This document shows, piece by piece, positions 10,901 through 19,964 of a DNA stretch of 64,000 bases. Below the pieces are notes generated by a model. It had not been told where the DNA came from. It did no database searches and worked only from the letters and a program-made list of their open reading frames with translations. Origin of the DNA: Flavobacteriales bacterium (GTDB lineage Bacteria > Bacteroidota > Bacteroidia > Flavobacteriales_E > Vicingaceae); assembly GCA_002401955.1 (NCBI GenBank), contig NVUQ01000002.1, forward strand, positions 1 through 64,000, in the 5' to 3' direction. Position numbers and translations under genes: made by a program. Positions within the stretch are counted from its first letter, which is position 1. Each line of letters begins with the position of its first letter.

Positions 10901-13173
10901 CATTTAAAATATCCTTCTGCAATTTCGAAAGCAGCCGATTTTTTCGCTTTAAGACCTGCTTTAAGGTTTGCATTAAAAACTAAAGTAGATAGTTCTTGGT
11001 TGATATTAGAATTATATTCAATCGCTTTATTTAAATGATTAGCTACTGTATAAGCACCTTTTCCATTATCTAAATCTTGATTAATATTATTTTGAGCAAA
11101 TTTTAAATGAATTGCTCTTTTATTTTCCTTATCCAATAGAGCATATGAAACTTCTTTAATTTTATCGTGTGTAAAAGAAAAAAATAATTCAGGGTCTTCT
11201 GAAGAAATTCGTTCTAAAAAATTAGAATGAAGAGGCTCAATGAAGTTTTTATTTACACATTTCTCTACTGTTTCAGACAATACATTAATAGGAAGATTTA
11301 AAGTTTCTTTTAATTCATTTAAGTTAAACTGACTAGGTAAACATGCGCTGTAGCTTAAAACCTTTTGCATATTCTCATCAAGATTGGTAAACTGACTTAA
11401 TAATAAATCTATAACATTCGATGAAAATTCGGATTTCTTAATTTCATTAATATCAAAATTCCAATGACCGCTAAAAACATCTAATTGTACTAAATCTTTA
11501 CTATATATAGTTTTGATAAATTGATTTGTAAAAAATGCGTTACCATTAGTTTTGTTATAAATGATTGAAGCTAACTCTTTATTTTGAGCCCTTTCATTTT
11601 TAAAAGTTCCCCAGAGAATGTTTAAGATGTCTTCTTCTTTTAGATTTTCTAAAACAATGTCACTTGGAGGTATAGTAAGGTTGTTTAAACGTTTTCTGAA
11701 ATTGTAAAAAATATGGTTTTCATCAACTTCTTCAGACCGGTAAGAACCAATAACATACATCGAGTGATTTCCTTCAACAGTTTTAAAAGCATATTCTAAA
11801 ATCTGTAAAGAGCTTAAGTCAGCCCATTGAAAGTCATCAATAAAAATGACCATTAATTTTTGCCTTTCTGCTAAACAACTAATGAAGTTACTAAAAACAA
11901 AATTTATTCGATTTTGTTCATCAACATACGATACATCCTCTAACTCTTTCTTTGTTTCAAGAAACTCTGTAATACCAGGTATAATTGGCTCAAGAATATA
12001 TGCTGAATTTCCAAGTTTATTAATAAGTTCCTTTTTCCATTGACTAATACTTTCTGTCGATTCTGTAAATATGGATTCTAAAAAACCTTTAAATACATCT
12101 GATAGGGCAGAGTATGGTTTATTTCGGTTTAGTTGATCAAACTTACCACTAAAGAAATAACCTTTATTCTCGCTAATGTATGGATGTATACTGTGGACTA
12201 GAGATGTTTTCCCTGTTCCAGACTCTCCTGAAATAAATGTAACTTTACAAGAACTCTGCAAAAATAATTGAAGAGCGGTCATCTCCTTTTCTCTACCAAA
12301 AAGTTTCTCAGGAATTCTAAGGTTATGGTCATAATCTTGTTCTCTTAATTTGATTTCAGATAGAGTGTTGGAGGCAAGAGCATCTTTAATTTTCTCAAGA
12401 TCTCGAAGTAAACCTAAAGCAGTCTGATATCTATCTTCTGATTTTTTCTCAAGAAGCTTAAGAATAAGAACACTAATTGTTAGAGGTATAGTCGGATCAA
12501 TTTTATTTGGGCTTACAGGTTTTATAGCAATATGAGAGTATATAAATTCCGAAGCATTTTTATGCTCAAAAGGGTATTTACTAACTAAAAGCTTATACAA
12601 TACAACACCTATCGAATACAAATCAGACCTTACATCAACTGCTTGATTGATCCTTCCAGTAAGCTCTGGAGCTATATACTCTAAAGTACCTTCAAGATGA
12701 TTTGGATTAGAGAAGTTCCGTACCTTGTACTCGTGCCTAACCGCTAATTCTAAATCAATTAACTTTAACTCATTATTCTGATCAATCAGAATATTTTTAG
12801 AACTAATATCCTTATGAATAATATTGTTTTGATGCAATTCATGAATTGCAGTCAATAATTTTATTGCGAGATCAATAAAATTAGGAATTGTTATCTTTTT
12901 ATCTAACTTATAGAGTTCATAAAGGCTATTCCCCTCAATATAATCCATCCAAATAGAAGGTTTACCATTGTAATATCCTTTCTTAAATATTTTTCTTGTA
13001 AAGTTTAAATCTTTATTTTCTTGAATGGTAAACTCTTGAAATAAACCAGATTTTTTATCCTCAAGAGATTCATCAACAGATTTTATTAACCTTTTATTTC
13101 CATCCTCTTCAACAAGTATAATCTCAGACCCACCTTTATAAAAAAGTTTCTGATTATTTTCTGTAAAATTCAT
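7981..13173 (-). CDS. Giant protein kinase-AAA ATPase-GAF-PP2C phosphatase signalling protein
   Basis: The 1730-residue product has no membrane segment. The domain order is as follows. A Ser/Thr protein kinase domain covers about 10-260, with catalytic loop HKDISSKNIL (D122), a DFG-equivalent written DLE at 140-142, and APE in YIAPELTG. An AAA_16-type ATPase follows, with Walker A GESGTGKT (about 316-323) and Walker B FIDDFQW. A long helical TPR-like region runs to about residue 1280. A GAF domain begins near LNSILKASTAIAEETNQSK. The C-terminus is a SpoIIE/PP2C domain (KPKDIVSGDFYYF, AADCTGHGVPGALMSV, MTDGYQDQFGG, VDDVLVIGIKM). The kinase-AAA-TPR-GAF order is known from large bacterial kinases. 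Having a phosphatase at the end of the same chain makes it a kinase/phosphatase pair in one polypeptide. Confidence 0.85.
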   Translation of the reverse strand: MNFTENNQKLFYKGGSEIILVEEDGNKRLIKSVDESLEDKKSGLFQEFTIQENKDLNFTRKIFKKGYYNGKPSIWMDYIEGNSLYELYKLDKKITIPNFIDLAIKLLTAIHELHQNNIIHKDISSKNILIDQNNELKLIDLELAVRHEYKVRNFSNPNHLEGTLEYIAPELTGRINQAVDVRSDLYSIGVVLYKLLVSKYPFEHKNASEFIYSHIAIKPVSPNKIDPTIPLTISVLILKLLEKKSEDRYQTALGLLRDLEKIKDALASNTLSEIKLREQDYDHNLRIPEKLFGREKEMTALQLFLQSSCKVTFISGESGTGKTSLVHSIHPYISENKGYFFSGKFDQLNRNKPYSALSDVFKGFLESIFTESTESISQWKKELINKLGNSAYILEPIIPGITEFLETKKELEDVSYVDEQNRINFVFSNFISCLAERQKLMVIFIDDFQWADLSSLQILEYAFKTVEGNHSMYVIGSYRSEEVDENHIFYNFRKRLNNLTIPPSDIVLENLKEEDILNILWGTFKNERAQNKELASIIYNKTNGNAFFTNQFIKTIYSKDLVQLDVFSGHWNFDINEIKKSEFSSNVIDLLLSQFTNLDENMQKVLSYSACLPSQFNLNELKETLNLPINVLSETVEKCVNKNFIEPLHSNFLERISSEDPELFFSFTHDKIKEVSYALLDKENKRAIHLKFAQNNINQDLDNGKGAYTVANHLNKAIEYNSNINQELSTLVFNANLKAGLKAKKSAAFEIAEGYFKCAQNQLKNCKTPDSDTIYQLEINYAESLHLIGKNIEAEKKYLSIEKDISDKFKSIEVAEKLIHFYTNNGRFKDAYQIGVNVLQKFNFKIPKSPLKPRLICKVIKTKLKLKKNKFADILNLPTATDPDAIAIASIIGAILKSAYQISPELCVEVSTDLINLCLKKGNTKDSPVGYFVFGGIFLGGVLGNHQLGYKFGDLSIKMVDKFNSVHQRSEVQFVHGYFANTWKNGIISTNKLFDDAYDSGSEIGDFFHMSCSRTAKIQSNFMFGVPLDTILKENTPFLKFVSQSNNLEAEYAFKSVIQSIKALQGKTDSIGSFNDAQFNEDEFLKAEPNLKARHFLHYYHINKMIVNYHLKQYDAAHDAMKLSEKYLSDSVGMQHVVWHYLYKGLIASALNQKTASNKYILELKKSNKYLTKVKKFNTDVYGNLSDLIALELNKTKVNSSTLYDDYESFIYKLKSEQAIQLLAIAYENYANVLNSNNQTEKAQLQISKAKSIYRSWNATLLYENIPSENVVSSTGEQSMASVKIKDLDLNSILKASTAIAEETNQSKLFEKMMEIVVENMGATKAILVINSDTGHTIQAEFSNGKIDTMRGIQLDDVSENENYPSSIINYVIRTKTDVIIESVAKNGLFSSDSYFLKNKIQSVVCHPLINRQKLMGVMYIENNLSENLFNEKRVEILHLLSAQMTISLKNLLLYENLENAVTERTKQVVSQTKIIEHKTKEIYDSINYARNIQFATMPDKKELSNLFEDSFILYKPKDIVSGDFYYFTELTTGEKIIIAADCTGHGVPGALMSVIGSFALNSIINSQQVSDPSEILSQLQIHISRAFNHSKIPINDGMDLTICLVDSKNTIHCSGAMNGAVVIDNSGELTYLAPDRIAIGDARAKNHQFTTKSISPGKGSMLYMMTDGYQDQFGGEKGKKFRKKQLYQIFQDIRKLSAEDQYLTLNTKFNAWQGNEEQVDDVLVIGIKM

Positions 13174-13353
13174 AAATGGTTTATTTTAATGAGGACTAAA
13201 TATATAACTAAATTATTGTTTATCAAATAATGATGAATATTTTTAGGTCATTAACTATTTTTTTGTTTTACGTATAAAAAATAAAAAGCAGTATAATAAC
13301 TTCTATAATATTTTTATTTATATTCGTTTTTAAATCTAAAAAAAACAAGAAAA

Positions 13354-13647
13354 ATGGGAGTAAATATTATTGTTACATTTAAGGCTAAAGAAGGAATGGT
13401 GGAAGGCCTTCAAAATCAGTTAATTTCAGGTGTTAAAAACCATACGGCAAATTTTGATGGTTACATAGATGCTAAAGTTTATAGGGATTCAGAAAACCCA
13501 AATCATATTGTTATTCTTGAAAGATGGGAATCCGCACAAAACTACAAAGACTATATTGGTTCATATTCTGAAGAAGATATGAATGCAATGATGAGAGCAT
13601 TAGAAGGTCCTCCAGAACAAAAAATACTAGAAATAAGTTTAAATTAA
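13354..13647 (+). CDS. ABM-domain (antibiotic biosynthesis monooxygenase-like) protein
   Basis: The 97-residue product fits a single dimeric alpha/beta-barrel ABM domain: MGVNIIVTFKAKEGMVEGLQ, then a central helix, then HIVILERWESAQNYKDYIGS. The family includes quinol monooxygenases and heme-degrading enzymes, but many members have no known substrate. It is transcribed divergently from the giant kinase gene and convergently with the gene at 13728-14807, with a shared terminator between. Confidence 0.75.
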   Translation: MGVNIIVTFKAKEGMVEGLQNQLISGVKNHTANFDGYIDAKVYRDSENPNHIVILERWESAQNYKDYIGSYSEEDMNAMMRALEGPPEQKILEISLN

Positions 13648-13668
13648 GTTTTAGACAGGAATATAATA

Positions 13669-13703
13669 TCAATAGAGACGTAAATAAATTACGTCTCTAT
13701 TGA
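13669..13703. terminator. Bidirectional terminator between convergent genes
   Basis: A perfect 15-bp inverted repeat (TCAATAGAGACGTAA, loop ATAAA, then its complement) sits between the ABM gene on the plus strand and the HExxH protein gene on the minus strand. A-rich and T-rich flanks occur on both sides. Confidence 0.8.
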
Positions 13704-13727
13704 TTGTTATTAAAATATCTTTATCTA

Positions 13728-14807
13728 TTAAGTACTTAATTCTATCAACATATCACTCAACACCCACTGACTAGGGTTGTTTTGTTCTATAATGTTTACA
13801 AAGGTTTGAGCAAGAACTTCATCTCCTTGAAAGATTTCATTAGTTAAATTGTAGCCTACTTTTTCTAAATATTGATTCATTAGATCACTATTTTCAGACA
13901 TAAGATGCGTTATTGGATAATTATCAACATCAAGTTTAGGAACCCACTTACCATCCTTTTTCTCTATTTCTATAGTGTACCATTTTAGGTACTCAAAAAA
14001 AGCACCCCCGTTATATTTGCTACTGGCCAATAATAATGGCATTAAGTGAACATCTTCATTTTCTTTATTCTGAAGAGTCATGTATGTTTTGAGGGTTGGG
14101 GAGTCGGGATTAGTAATAATAAAACTCGACATAGAATCTTGTTCACTTGAAACAACACCTATAGGCCATTTAACATCAGGTAGTATAACAGTGTTACCAG
14201 TAAATTGATACCCAATATTTTTATAAAGATTTGATAAATGACCTATATCTTCTATAAAACAGTTCTTACTAAAGATATGAAAAGACTCATGTGTAATAAT
14301 GCTTTCTAAGTATTCAGTATTTCCCGCAGGATGTAAAGGATCTCCTGAAGAATTAAAATCGGACAAACTAGCAATCATATTTTCTGGCAACACAATGGTA
14401 TCGAATTGTCTTGTGTAGGCTGCAGCCCCTTCTTCATGCCCAGTAGTTTTTACAATATAAATCTTTTTTGGAAGCTTAAAGTTTTTAAGTAATTTATACT
14501 TAAAATTCATATTACGAATAATAGTCTTTAAACAACTTATTTCTTCTTCAGTCCAACTAGATACTTGGTTTTGAACATAACTTACATAAAGGCTTTTTAA
14601 TTCATCCATATCTTTAATCAAACCGTCAGAAATATTTATTCGAGCAAATCGATCAAAAGGACTTTGATTATTGAAAAATTCATCATCTGTAGCTAGTAAT
14701 TCTTTTCCTTTTGATTTATTTGCAGCATAAAACGTTGTAGTATAAGTGCTTCCTTTAAAAGTAGAGTTTATTACACCAATAAGGTTTGAATCTTCAATGT
14801 TTTCCAT
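13728..14807 (-). CDS. HExxH-motif protein of unknown function
   Basis: The 359-residue product has no signal peptide or membrane helix. It contains the zinc-metallopeptidase-type motif HESFH at about residues 173-177 within SIITHESFHIFSKN, and an acidic residue-rich following segment (FIEDIGHLSNLY). No known peptidase family was recognised from the rest. It could be a cytoplasmic metallopeptidase, or a secreted effector using a non-classical route. The motif is seen; the activity is inference. Confidence 0.5.
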   Translation of the reverse strand: MENIEDSNLIGVINSTFKGSTYTTTFYAANKSKGKELLATDDEFFNNQSPFDRFARINISDGLIKDMDELKSLYVSYVQNQVSSWTEEEISCLKTIIRNMNFKYKLLKNFKLPKKIYIVKTTGHEEGAAAYTRQFDTIVLPENMIASLSDFNSSGDPLHPAGNTEYLESIITHESFHIFSKNCFIEDIGHLSNLYKNIGYQFTGNTVILPDVKWPIGVVSSEQDSMSSFIITNPDSPTLKTYMTLQNKENEDVHLMPLLLASSKYNGGAFFEYLKWYTIEIEKKDGKWVPKLDVDNYPITHLMSENSDLMNQYLEKVGYNLTNEIFQGDEVLAQTFVNIIEQNNPSQWVLSDMLIELST

Positions 14808-14929
14808 CTTTATGTTTTTGTTGATTATTAAATTAAGCGATACAATGTACTATAAAATTTTAAACAATGTTTATTCAGTCATATTTAAATTAAGGAAAAA
14901 CTCATGCTTTTAAATTCAGTATTCTCCTT

Positions 14930-15040
14930 AAATAGGATTCTTTCCAAACGGATATAAGCCTTTTTCCTTTGAATTTTTGTTTAGGGCCTTAAGAATTTAT
15001 GCTGCCAAGTTCGGAAACGGGCTTGCGAGATCTAAAAAAA
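14930..15040. repeat. Fragment of the dispersed intergenic block
   Basis: The segment 'CTTAAGAATTTATGCTGCCAAG' followed by 'TTCGGAAACGGGCTTGCGAG' recurs with variation at 26700-26720, 32390-32420 and within the accessory-region block. It appears to be a decayed copy. The 289-bp gap between the HExxH gene and thrC holds no gene that I can support. Confidence 0.4.
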
Positions 15041-15096
15041 AATCAAGAATAATTCAAATTTTCCTTAAGCATTAGTGCCATTTCAAATAATAAAAA

Positions 15097-16377
15097 TTAA
15101 GGGCTTAAAAGGCCTTTTAATTCTGAATAACTATTATTCATTTTTATTTTCTTTAGATTTTTTAAATCTACATCATCAGAACAATAGTTGGGAATAGCTT
15201 TAATTATAATTTCAGAAAACTTTTGTGGATGAGCTGTTTCTATAAAAACACCAACCTCGTTTACTTTAATACCCTTATTTAGAGCAAGTTTACCAATTGC
15301 ACCGTGAGGATCTAACATGTAATTATTTTGATTATAACAATTTTTAATTTCTTCAATCGTCATATCATCATTAAAACTAAAAGAACTAACATCTTGATTA
15401 ACTGAATTTACAACTCTTTTGTAGAGATGTTCTATCCGTTCAAAATTACTTGGATTACCAACATCCATAGCATTAGAATAAGTAAGTATAGATGCTTTCT
15501 TTTTTAAACGACCAGTTTTTAAATATTGGTTAAAACTGTCGTTGGCATTATGTGCAGCAATAAATCTTTTAATAGGTAATCCCATATTTTTTGCTAATAA
15601 GCCAGCTGTTAGGTTACCAAGGTTTCCTGACGGTACAGACACTACTAAGTCCTTATCTTTTAGTTTTAATTTAAGTTGTTTGTAGGCGAAAAAGTAATAT
15701 AGCATTTGTGGTAGTAAGCGAGCAATATTAATAGAGTTAGCACTACTTAAAGATATTTCTTTTCTTAATTGATTATCATTAAAAGCCTCTTTTACTAATT
15801 TCTGACAATCATCAAAAGTTCCATCAACTTCAATTGCTTTAATATTTTTTCCTAAACCAGTCATTTGATATTCTTGGTAAGGACTTACTTTGCCTTTTGG
15901 AAATAAGATCTTTACTGAAACACCTGGGAGGTTAAAAAAGCCATTAGCAACAGCACTTCCAGTATCACCAGAAGTAGCCACCAAAATGGTAATAGCCTCT
16001 TTTTTATCTGCATAAAAATGAGATAAACATCTTGACATAAACCGTGCACCAACATCCTTAAAAGCTTGTGTTGGTCCGTGAAACAATTCTAAAGCGAAAA
16101 TATCTTTTTCTACAGAAACTACTGGAATAGGGAAGTTGATAGTCTCCGTAATTAACGCTTTTAATTGCACAGCCGTAAGCGATCCTTTTATAAACGGATA
16201 TAATACTTTAAAGGCAATTTCATTGTCTTCAAGATTTTCTATTTTATCAAAAAATGAAATAGGAAGTTGAGGAATGATTTCAGGAAAATACAACCCACCA
16301 TTATTACTTAATCCATTTATTACAGCTTCTTTAAAAGAAACCTTTTCATTATTTTTTCTTGTGCTTATATAATTCAT
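15097..16377 (-). CDS. thrC: Threonine synthase
   Basis: The 426-residue product converts O-phosphohomoserine to threonine with pyridoxal phosphate. The N-terminus (MNYISTRKNNEKVSFKEAVINGLSNNGGLYFPE) is typical, and the PLP lysine motif is in FHGPTQAFKDVGARFMSR. The glycine-rich phosphate loop region is seen in VPSGNLGNLTAGLLAK. It is last in the thrA-thrB-thrC operon, 5 bp after thrB, and completes the branch from aspartate semialdehyde to threonine. Confidence 0.95.
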   Translation of the reverse strand: MNYISTRKNNEKVSFKEAVINGLSNNGGLYFPEIIPQLPISFFDKIENLEDNEIAFKVLYPFIKGSLTAVQLKALITETINFPIPVVSVEKDIFALELFHGPTQAFKDVGARFMSRCLSHFYADKKEAITILVATSGDTGSAVANGFFNLPGVSVKILFPKGKVSPYQEYQMTGLGKNIKAIEVDGTFDDCQKLVKEAFNDNQLRKEISLSSANSINIARLLPQMLYYFFAYKQLKLKLKDKDLVVSVPSGNLGNLTAGLLAKNMGLPIKRFIAAHNANDSFNQYLKTGRLKKKASILTYSNAMDVGNPSNFERIEHLYKRVVNSVNQDVSSFSFNDDMTIEEIKNCYNQNNYMLDPHGAIGKLALNKGIKVNEVGVFIETAHPQKFSEIIIKAIPNYCSDDVDLKNLKKIKMNNSYSELKGLLSP

Positions 16378-16382
16378 TGTAA

Positions 16383-17312
16383 TTAGTTTAAAATTCTTGC
16401 TCCACTTTCTTTAGAAAGAGCGTTAATGTATGTTTGTATTGAAATATCTACGTTATCATAAATACTATTAAGAGCTAACTCAATCTTATTAGCATTTTCT
16501 AAACCTTCAGCAATAGCAAATACCGAAGGGCCAGAACCCGAAATTCCAAAAGATAAAGCACTGTTTTTTAGTGCGATAGTTTTCATTTCTTTAAATTTTG
16601 GAATTAATAAACTACGTATTGGTTCAATTACTATATCCTGAAGAGAATCAGAAAATAAGTTGATGTCTTTTTCATATAAACTTGCAACAAAAGTTCCCAT
16701 AAAAGAAACTTGTTTACTAAAATCAGCTAAAGGAACATCTGTTTTAAGAATATTACGAGAATCAGAAGTATTTACGCTAATATTGGGGTAGAGTGTAACT
16801 GCATATAAATTATCAATAATAGGCAGTTCTATAATGTCGGAAGGTTTGTTGCCTTTAGATAAAATAATGCCTCCTAAAATAGCTGGAGCAACATTATCTA
16901 CGTGAGCACTGCCACAAGCAATCTTTTCACCTTCAGCCGCAAAGGCAACTAATTCTTTGTTGGAGTAGGGAGACCCAATTAATTTGTTGTATCCATAAGC
17001 AGCAGCAGCACTACTAGCACTGCTAGACCCTAACCCGCTTCCAGCAGCAAAACCTTTATTTAAAACAATATCTACACCTCTAAAATCATGTTGTGCTTCT
17101 TGTATTTTTCGAATAACTACTGAGCAGCAATTTTCATCAATCTCATAAGGTAAATTATCTCCATTTATAATTTGAATGATTTTATTTTCATTTGTATCAT
17201 TAAAAGTCAATTCTACTTCGTCTCCAATATTATTTAAAGAAAGCCCCAAAACATCATAACCAACATTAAAATTGGCAATTGTAGCTGGTGCAAAAGCTTT
17301 AATATTTTTCAT
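16383..17312 (-). CDS. thrB: Homoserine kinase
   Basis: The 309-residue product is a GHMP-family kinase that phosphorylates homoserine. The start MKNIKAFAPATIANFNVGYDVLG carries the family N-terminal motif, GSGLGSSSASSAAAAYG is the ATP-binding motif, and FGISGSGPSVFAI is motif 3. The gene lies 2 bp from thrA and 5 bp from thrC, so one transcript and probably coupled translation. Confidence 0.95.
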   Translation of the reverse strand: MKNIKAFAPATIANFNVGYDVLGLSLNNIGDEVELTFNDTNENKIIQIINGDNLPYEIDENCCSVVIRKIQEAQHDFRGVDIVLNKGFAAGSGLGSSSASSAAAAYGYNKLIGSPYSNKELVAFAAEGEKIACGSAHVDNVAPAILGGIILSKGNKPSDIIELPIIDNLYAVTLYPNISVNTSDSRNILKTDVPLADFSKQVSFMGTFVASLYEKDINLFSDSLQDIVIEPIRSLLIPKFKEMKTIALKNSALSFGISGSGPSVFAIAEGLENANKIELALNSIYDNVDISIQTYINALSKESGARILN

Positions 17313-17314
17313 AA

Positions 17315-19747
17315 TTATTTATTTACAATATGCATTAAATCGGCAAAAACGCCACTTGCAGTTATGCTTGCACCAGCACCAGCACCTTTTATTACTAAAG
17401 GTTCATTGGTATATCTGTTTGTATTTATGGCAATTACATTGTCTTTACCTTCTAAATTGTAAAAAGGACTATAAGATGGTATCTCTTTTAGTTCAACAGA
17501 GATATTCCCATTATCAAGAGTTGCTAATACCTTGAGTTTATTTCCATTCATATTAGCCTTTAAATAGAGTGCTTTAAAATGAGCTTCGTTTTTACGCAAA
17601 TTTTCAAATAGATTAGAAACACTGTTAGAATTAGAACACTCTTCAGGTAAAAAGCCGTTAAACTTAATATCTGATAATTCTCTATTTAAACCAGCTTCTC
17701 TAGATAGAATTAGAATTTTACGCATAACGTCTAAACCGCTTAAATCAATTAAAGGGTTTGGCTCAGTATATCCATCTTCCTTAGCTTTAAGAACAATATC
17801 CGCAAACTTGTTTTCTCCGTTATATTCGTTAAAAATTAAATTTAAACTTCCAGAAATTACTGCTTCAATCTTGTTTATTTTATCTCCGCTAATTTTTAAA
17901 TCGTGTATAGTTTTTATAATAGGGAGAGCGGCACCAACAGAAGTCTCATATTTAAAATAGCAGTTATGTTCTTTTGCTAGATTAATAAGTTTAGCGTACA
18001 GTTCGTAATTACTACAACAAGCTATTTTATTACAAGTAACAACAGAAATACTATTCTCTAACAATTGTACATATCCATTGCTTACAACTTCAGAAGCAGT
18101 ATTATCAATAAAAATGCTGTTACGTAAATTCAGGTCTGTAATTTGATTTAAGAAGTTAGATAATGAATTGTATTCAGTTCCCTTTTCTTTAATGTTAAGA
18201 ATATCGTTATTACTTAATTCTTCACCATTATTAAATAACATTTTAGAACTATTTACTACACCAATAATTTTAAGATTGATTTCGTGTTCGTTAATCAGTT
18301 TTTCTTTTTGATCTGCTATGATAGTTAAAAATTCGCTACCAACATTACCAATGCCAGCAATAAAGAGATGAACATCTTTAATCACATTTTTAAAGAATTT
18401 TTCATGAATTACATTGAGTGCTTTTGCCTCATCTTTTTGATCTATTACAATAGAAATATTTCTTTCAGAAGCCCCTTGGGCTATTGCAGTAATGTTAATT
18501 CCATTTTCACCAATAGCACCAAATACTTTACCACAAAGACCTATTTTATGCTTCATATTATCGCCTATTAAAGCAATAATACATTGGTGAGAAAGAGATT
18601 TTACAGGATTAATAAACCCTTTGTCTATCTCATAACTAAAAGCTTCGTTAATTGCTTTTTTTGCACTTAACAAATCGCATTGATTAATGCCGATACCAAT
18701 ACTTTGCTCAGAACAATTTTGAGTAATTAAAATAACGTTTATGCATTGTTCCTCTAAAGCCTGAAACACCTTTCTTGCACTTCCTTTTTTCTTAGCTAAA
18801 CCAATACCCGAAACAGTAATTATTGCAATATTATCTAAAGAAGAAAGTCCTTGTATTTTATGATCATCAGATTTGTTTATATTACTAATGTAAGTTCCTT
18901 CTTGCTCAGGTGCAAAAGTGTTTTTTAGATACAAAGGAATATCCTTCTTTATTAACGGAAGAATAGAAGACGGGTATAAAACTTTAGCTCCAAAATAAGC
19001 CATTTCAAAAGCCTCTTCATAACTAATTTTTTTGATAGAAACAGTATTGTTAACTATTTTAGGGTTAGCACTATGTATGCCATTTACATCACTCCATATT
19101 TCTAAAAAGTTAGCGTTAACACTATTTGCGTAAATAGAGGAAGAGTAATCAGAACCACCTCTTCCTAGTGTAACAATTTCATTGTTTTTATTTGAAGCAA
19201 TAAAACCTCCGGCAATGTAATTTTTGTTGACTATTTTTTCTAATATATTTTTTGATGAAAGCTCAAAATCTACGTCAGCATTTAAATAATCTCCTTCAGC
19301 ACTAATTAAGTTACTACTGTCCAATAATTCAATATCAATATTTTCGATTTCAAGGTATTTATGAAGAATGTAAGAAGATAGGTATTCTCCAAAACTTAGC
19401 ATATTAGCTTGTGTTCTTGGGGATAACTCTTTTAAGGTGTTAATACTTTTGCAAATAGCTTCTAATTCATTACATTTTTGCTGAACCTTAAATATGATTT
19501 CGGTTTGATATTTAAAAGAGAATAAGTCGTTAATAATGTTAAAATGAACGTACCTAAATTCTTCTAATAAATGAGAAACATCATTGTGTAAAGCCTGTTT
19601 AGCAATGTTTTCTATTTTATTTGTTATCTGAGAAAAAGCCGAAACAACAACAATATAATTTTCTTCTTTTTGATTAAGTATTGATTTTATTTGTTCAATG
19701 TTCTTTTTAGAGGAAACACTTGTTCCTCCAAATTTCATTACAATCAT
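17315..19747 (-). CDS. thrA: Bifunctional aspartate kinase/homoserine dehydrogenase
   Basis: The 810-residue product carries out the first and third steps of threonine synthesis. The aspartokinase part has KFGGTSVSS near the start and TLGRGGSDYSS. Two ACT-like regulatory regions follow at about 310-460 (ITVSGIGLAKKKGSARKVFQAL and GDNMKHKIGLCGKVFGAIGENGI). The homoserine dehydrogenase part begins at about 465 with the NAD(P)-binding FIAGIGNVGSEFL. Length and order match ThrA. Feedback control by threonine through ACT domains is expected from the family. The gene is first in the operon behind a candidate attenuator. Confidence 0.95.
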   Translation of the reverse strand: MIVMKFGGTSVSSKKNIEQIKSILNQKEENYIVVVSAFSQITNKIENIAKQALHNDVSHLLEEFRYVHFNIINDLFSFKYQTEIIFKVQQKCNELEAICKSINTLKELSPRTQANMLSFGEYLSSYILHKYLEIENIDIELLDSSNLISAEGDYLNADVDFELSSKNILEKIVNKNYIAGGFIASNKNNEIVTLGRGGSDYSSSIYANSVNANFLEIWSDVNGIHSANPKIVNNTVSIKKISYEEAFEMAYFGAKVLYPSSILPLIKKDIPLYLKNTFAPEQEGTYISNINKSDDHKIQGLSSLDNIAIITVSGIGLAKKKGSARKVFQALEEQCINVILITQNCSEQSIGIGINQCDLLSAKKAINEAFSYEIDKGFINPVKSLSHQCIIALIGDNMKHKIGLCGKVFGAIGENGINITAIAQGASERNISIVIDQKDEAKALNVIHEKFFKNVIKDVHLFIAGIGNVGSEFLTIIADQKEKLINEHEINLKIIGVVNSSKMLFNNGEELSNNDILNIKEKGTEYNSLSNFLNQITDLNLRNSIFIDNTASEVVSNGYVQLLENSISVVTCNKIACCSNYELYAKLINLAKEHNCYFKYETSVGAALPIIKTIHDLKISGDKINKIEAVISGSLNLIFNEYNGENKFADIVLKAKEDGYTEPNPLIDLSGLDVMRKILILSREAGLNRELSDIKFNGFLPEECSNSNSVSNLFENLRKNEAHFKALYLKANMNGNKLKVLATLDNGNISVELKEIPSYSPFYNLEGKDNVIAINTNRYTNEPLVIKGAGAGASITASGVFADLMHIVNK

Positions 19748-19782
19748 TGTAATTTATTTTAAATTGATAATATGGTTTTGTA

Positions 19783-19830
19783 GTAGAAATGATAATTTCT
19801 ACAATTTAGAAAAGATAGGTGCGCGTAGCA
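19783..19830 (-). promoter_or_regulatory. Candidate attenuator hairpins of the thr operon
   Basis: On the minus strand, just after the leader peptide stop, come GGTGC-TACGC-GCACC (followed by TATCTTTTCT) and then GTAGAAAT-loop-ATTTCTAC (19783-19802). The 5' arm GTAGAAAT could instead pair with an earlier ATTTCTAC inside the leader reading frame (about 19926-19933), so mutually exclusive structures are possible. Leader plus alternative hairpins fit transcription attenuation by threonine supply. This is an inference from layout. Confidence 0.5.
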
Positions 19831-19839
19831 CCTTGTAAG

Positions 19840-19956
19840 TTAGTTAGAACCCCTAAGGGTAATGGTAGTTTTCTTTGTAAATAAAATAACACAAATGTTT
19901 ACACCTTTATTTAAAGGGCTATCTGTAGAAATGATATTTTGAGCGTTTAATTTCAT
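19840..19956 (-). CDS. Candidate thr operon leader peptide (38 residues)
   Basis: A short frame upstream of thrA starts MKLNAQNIIS and ends FTKKTTITLRGSN. The last third is rich in Thr and Ile codons (CVILFTKKTTIT), as expected if ribosome stalling at threonine or isoleucine codons controls the operon. This parallels the well-known E. coli thrL, although the sequence is different. The stop lies just before the hairpins and about 90 bp before thrA. A perfect TAnnTTTG promoter box lies immediately upstream, which would leave a very short 5' leader. Confidence 0.6.
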   Translation of the reverse strand: MKLNAQNIISTDSPLNKGVNICVILFTKKTTITLRGSN

Positions 19957-19964
19957 TTACAGAG

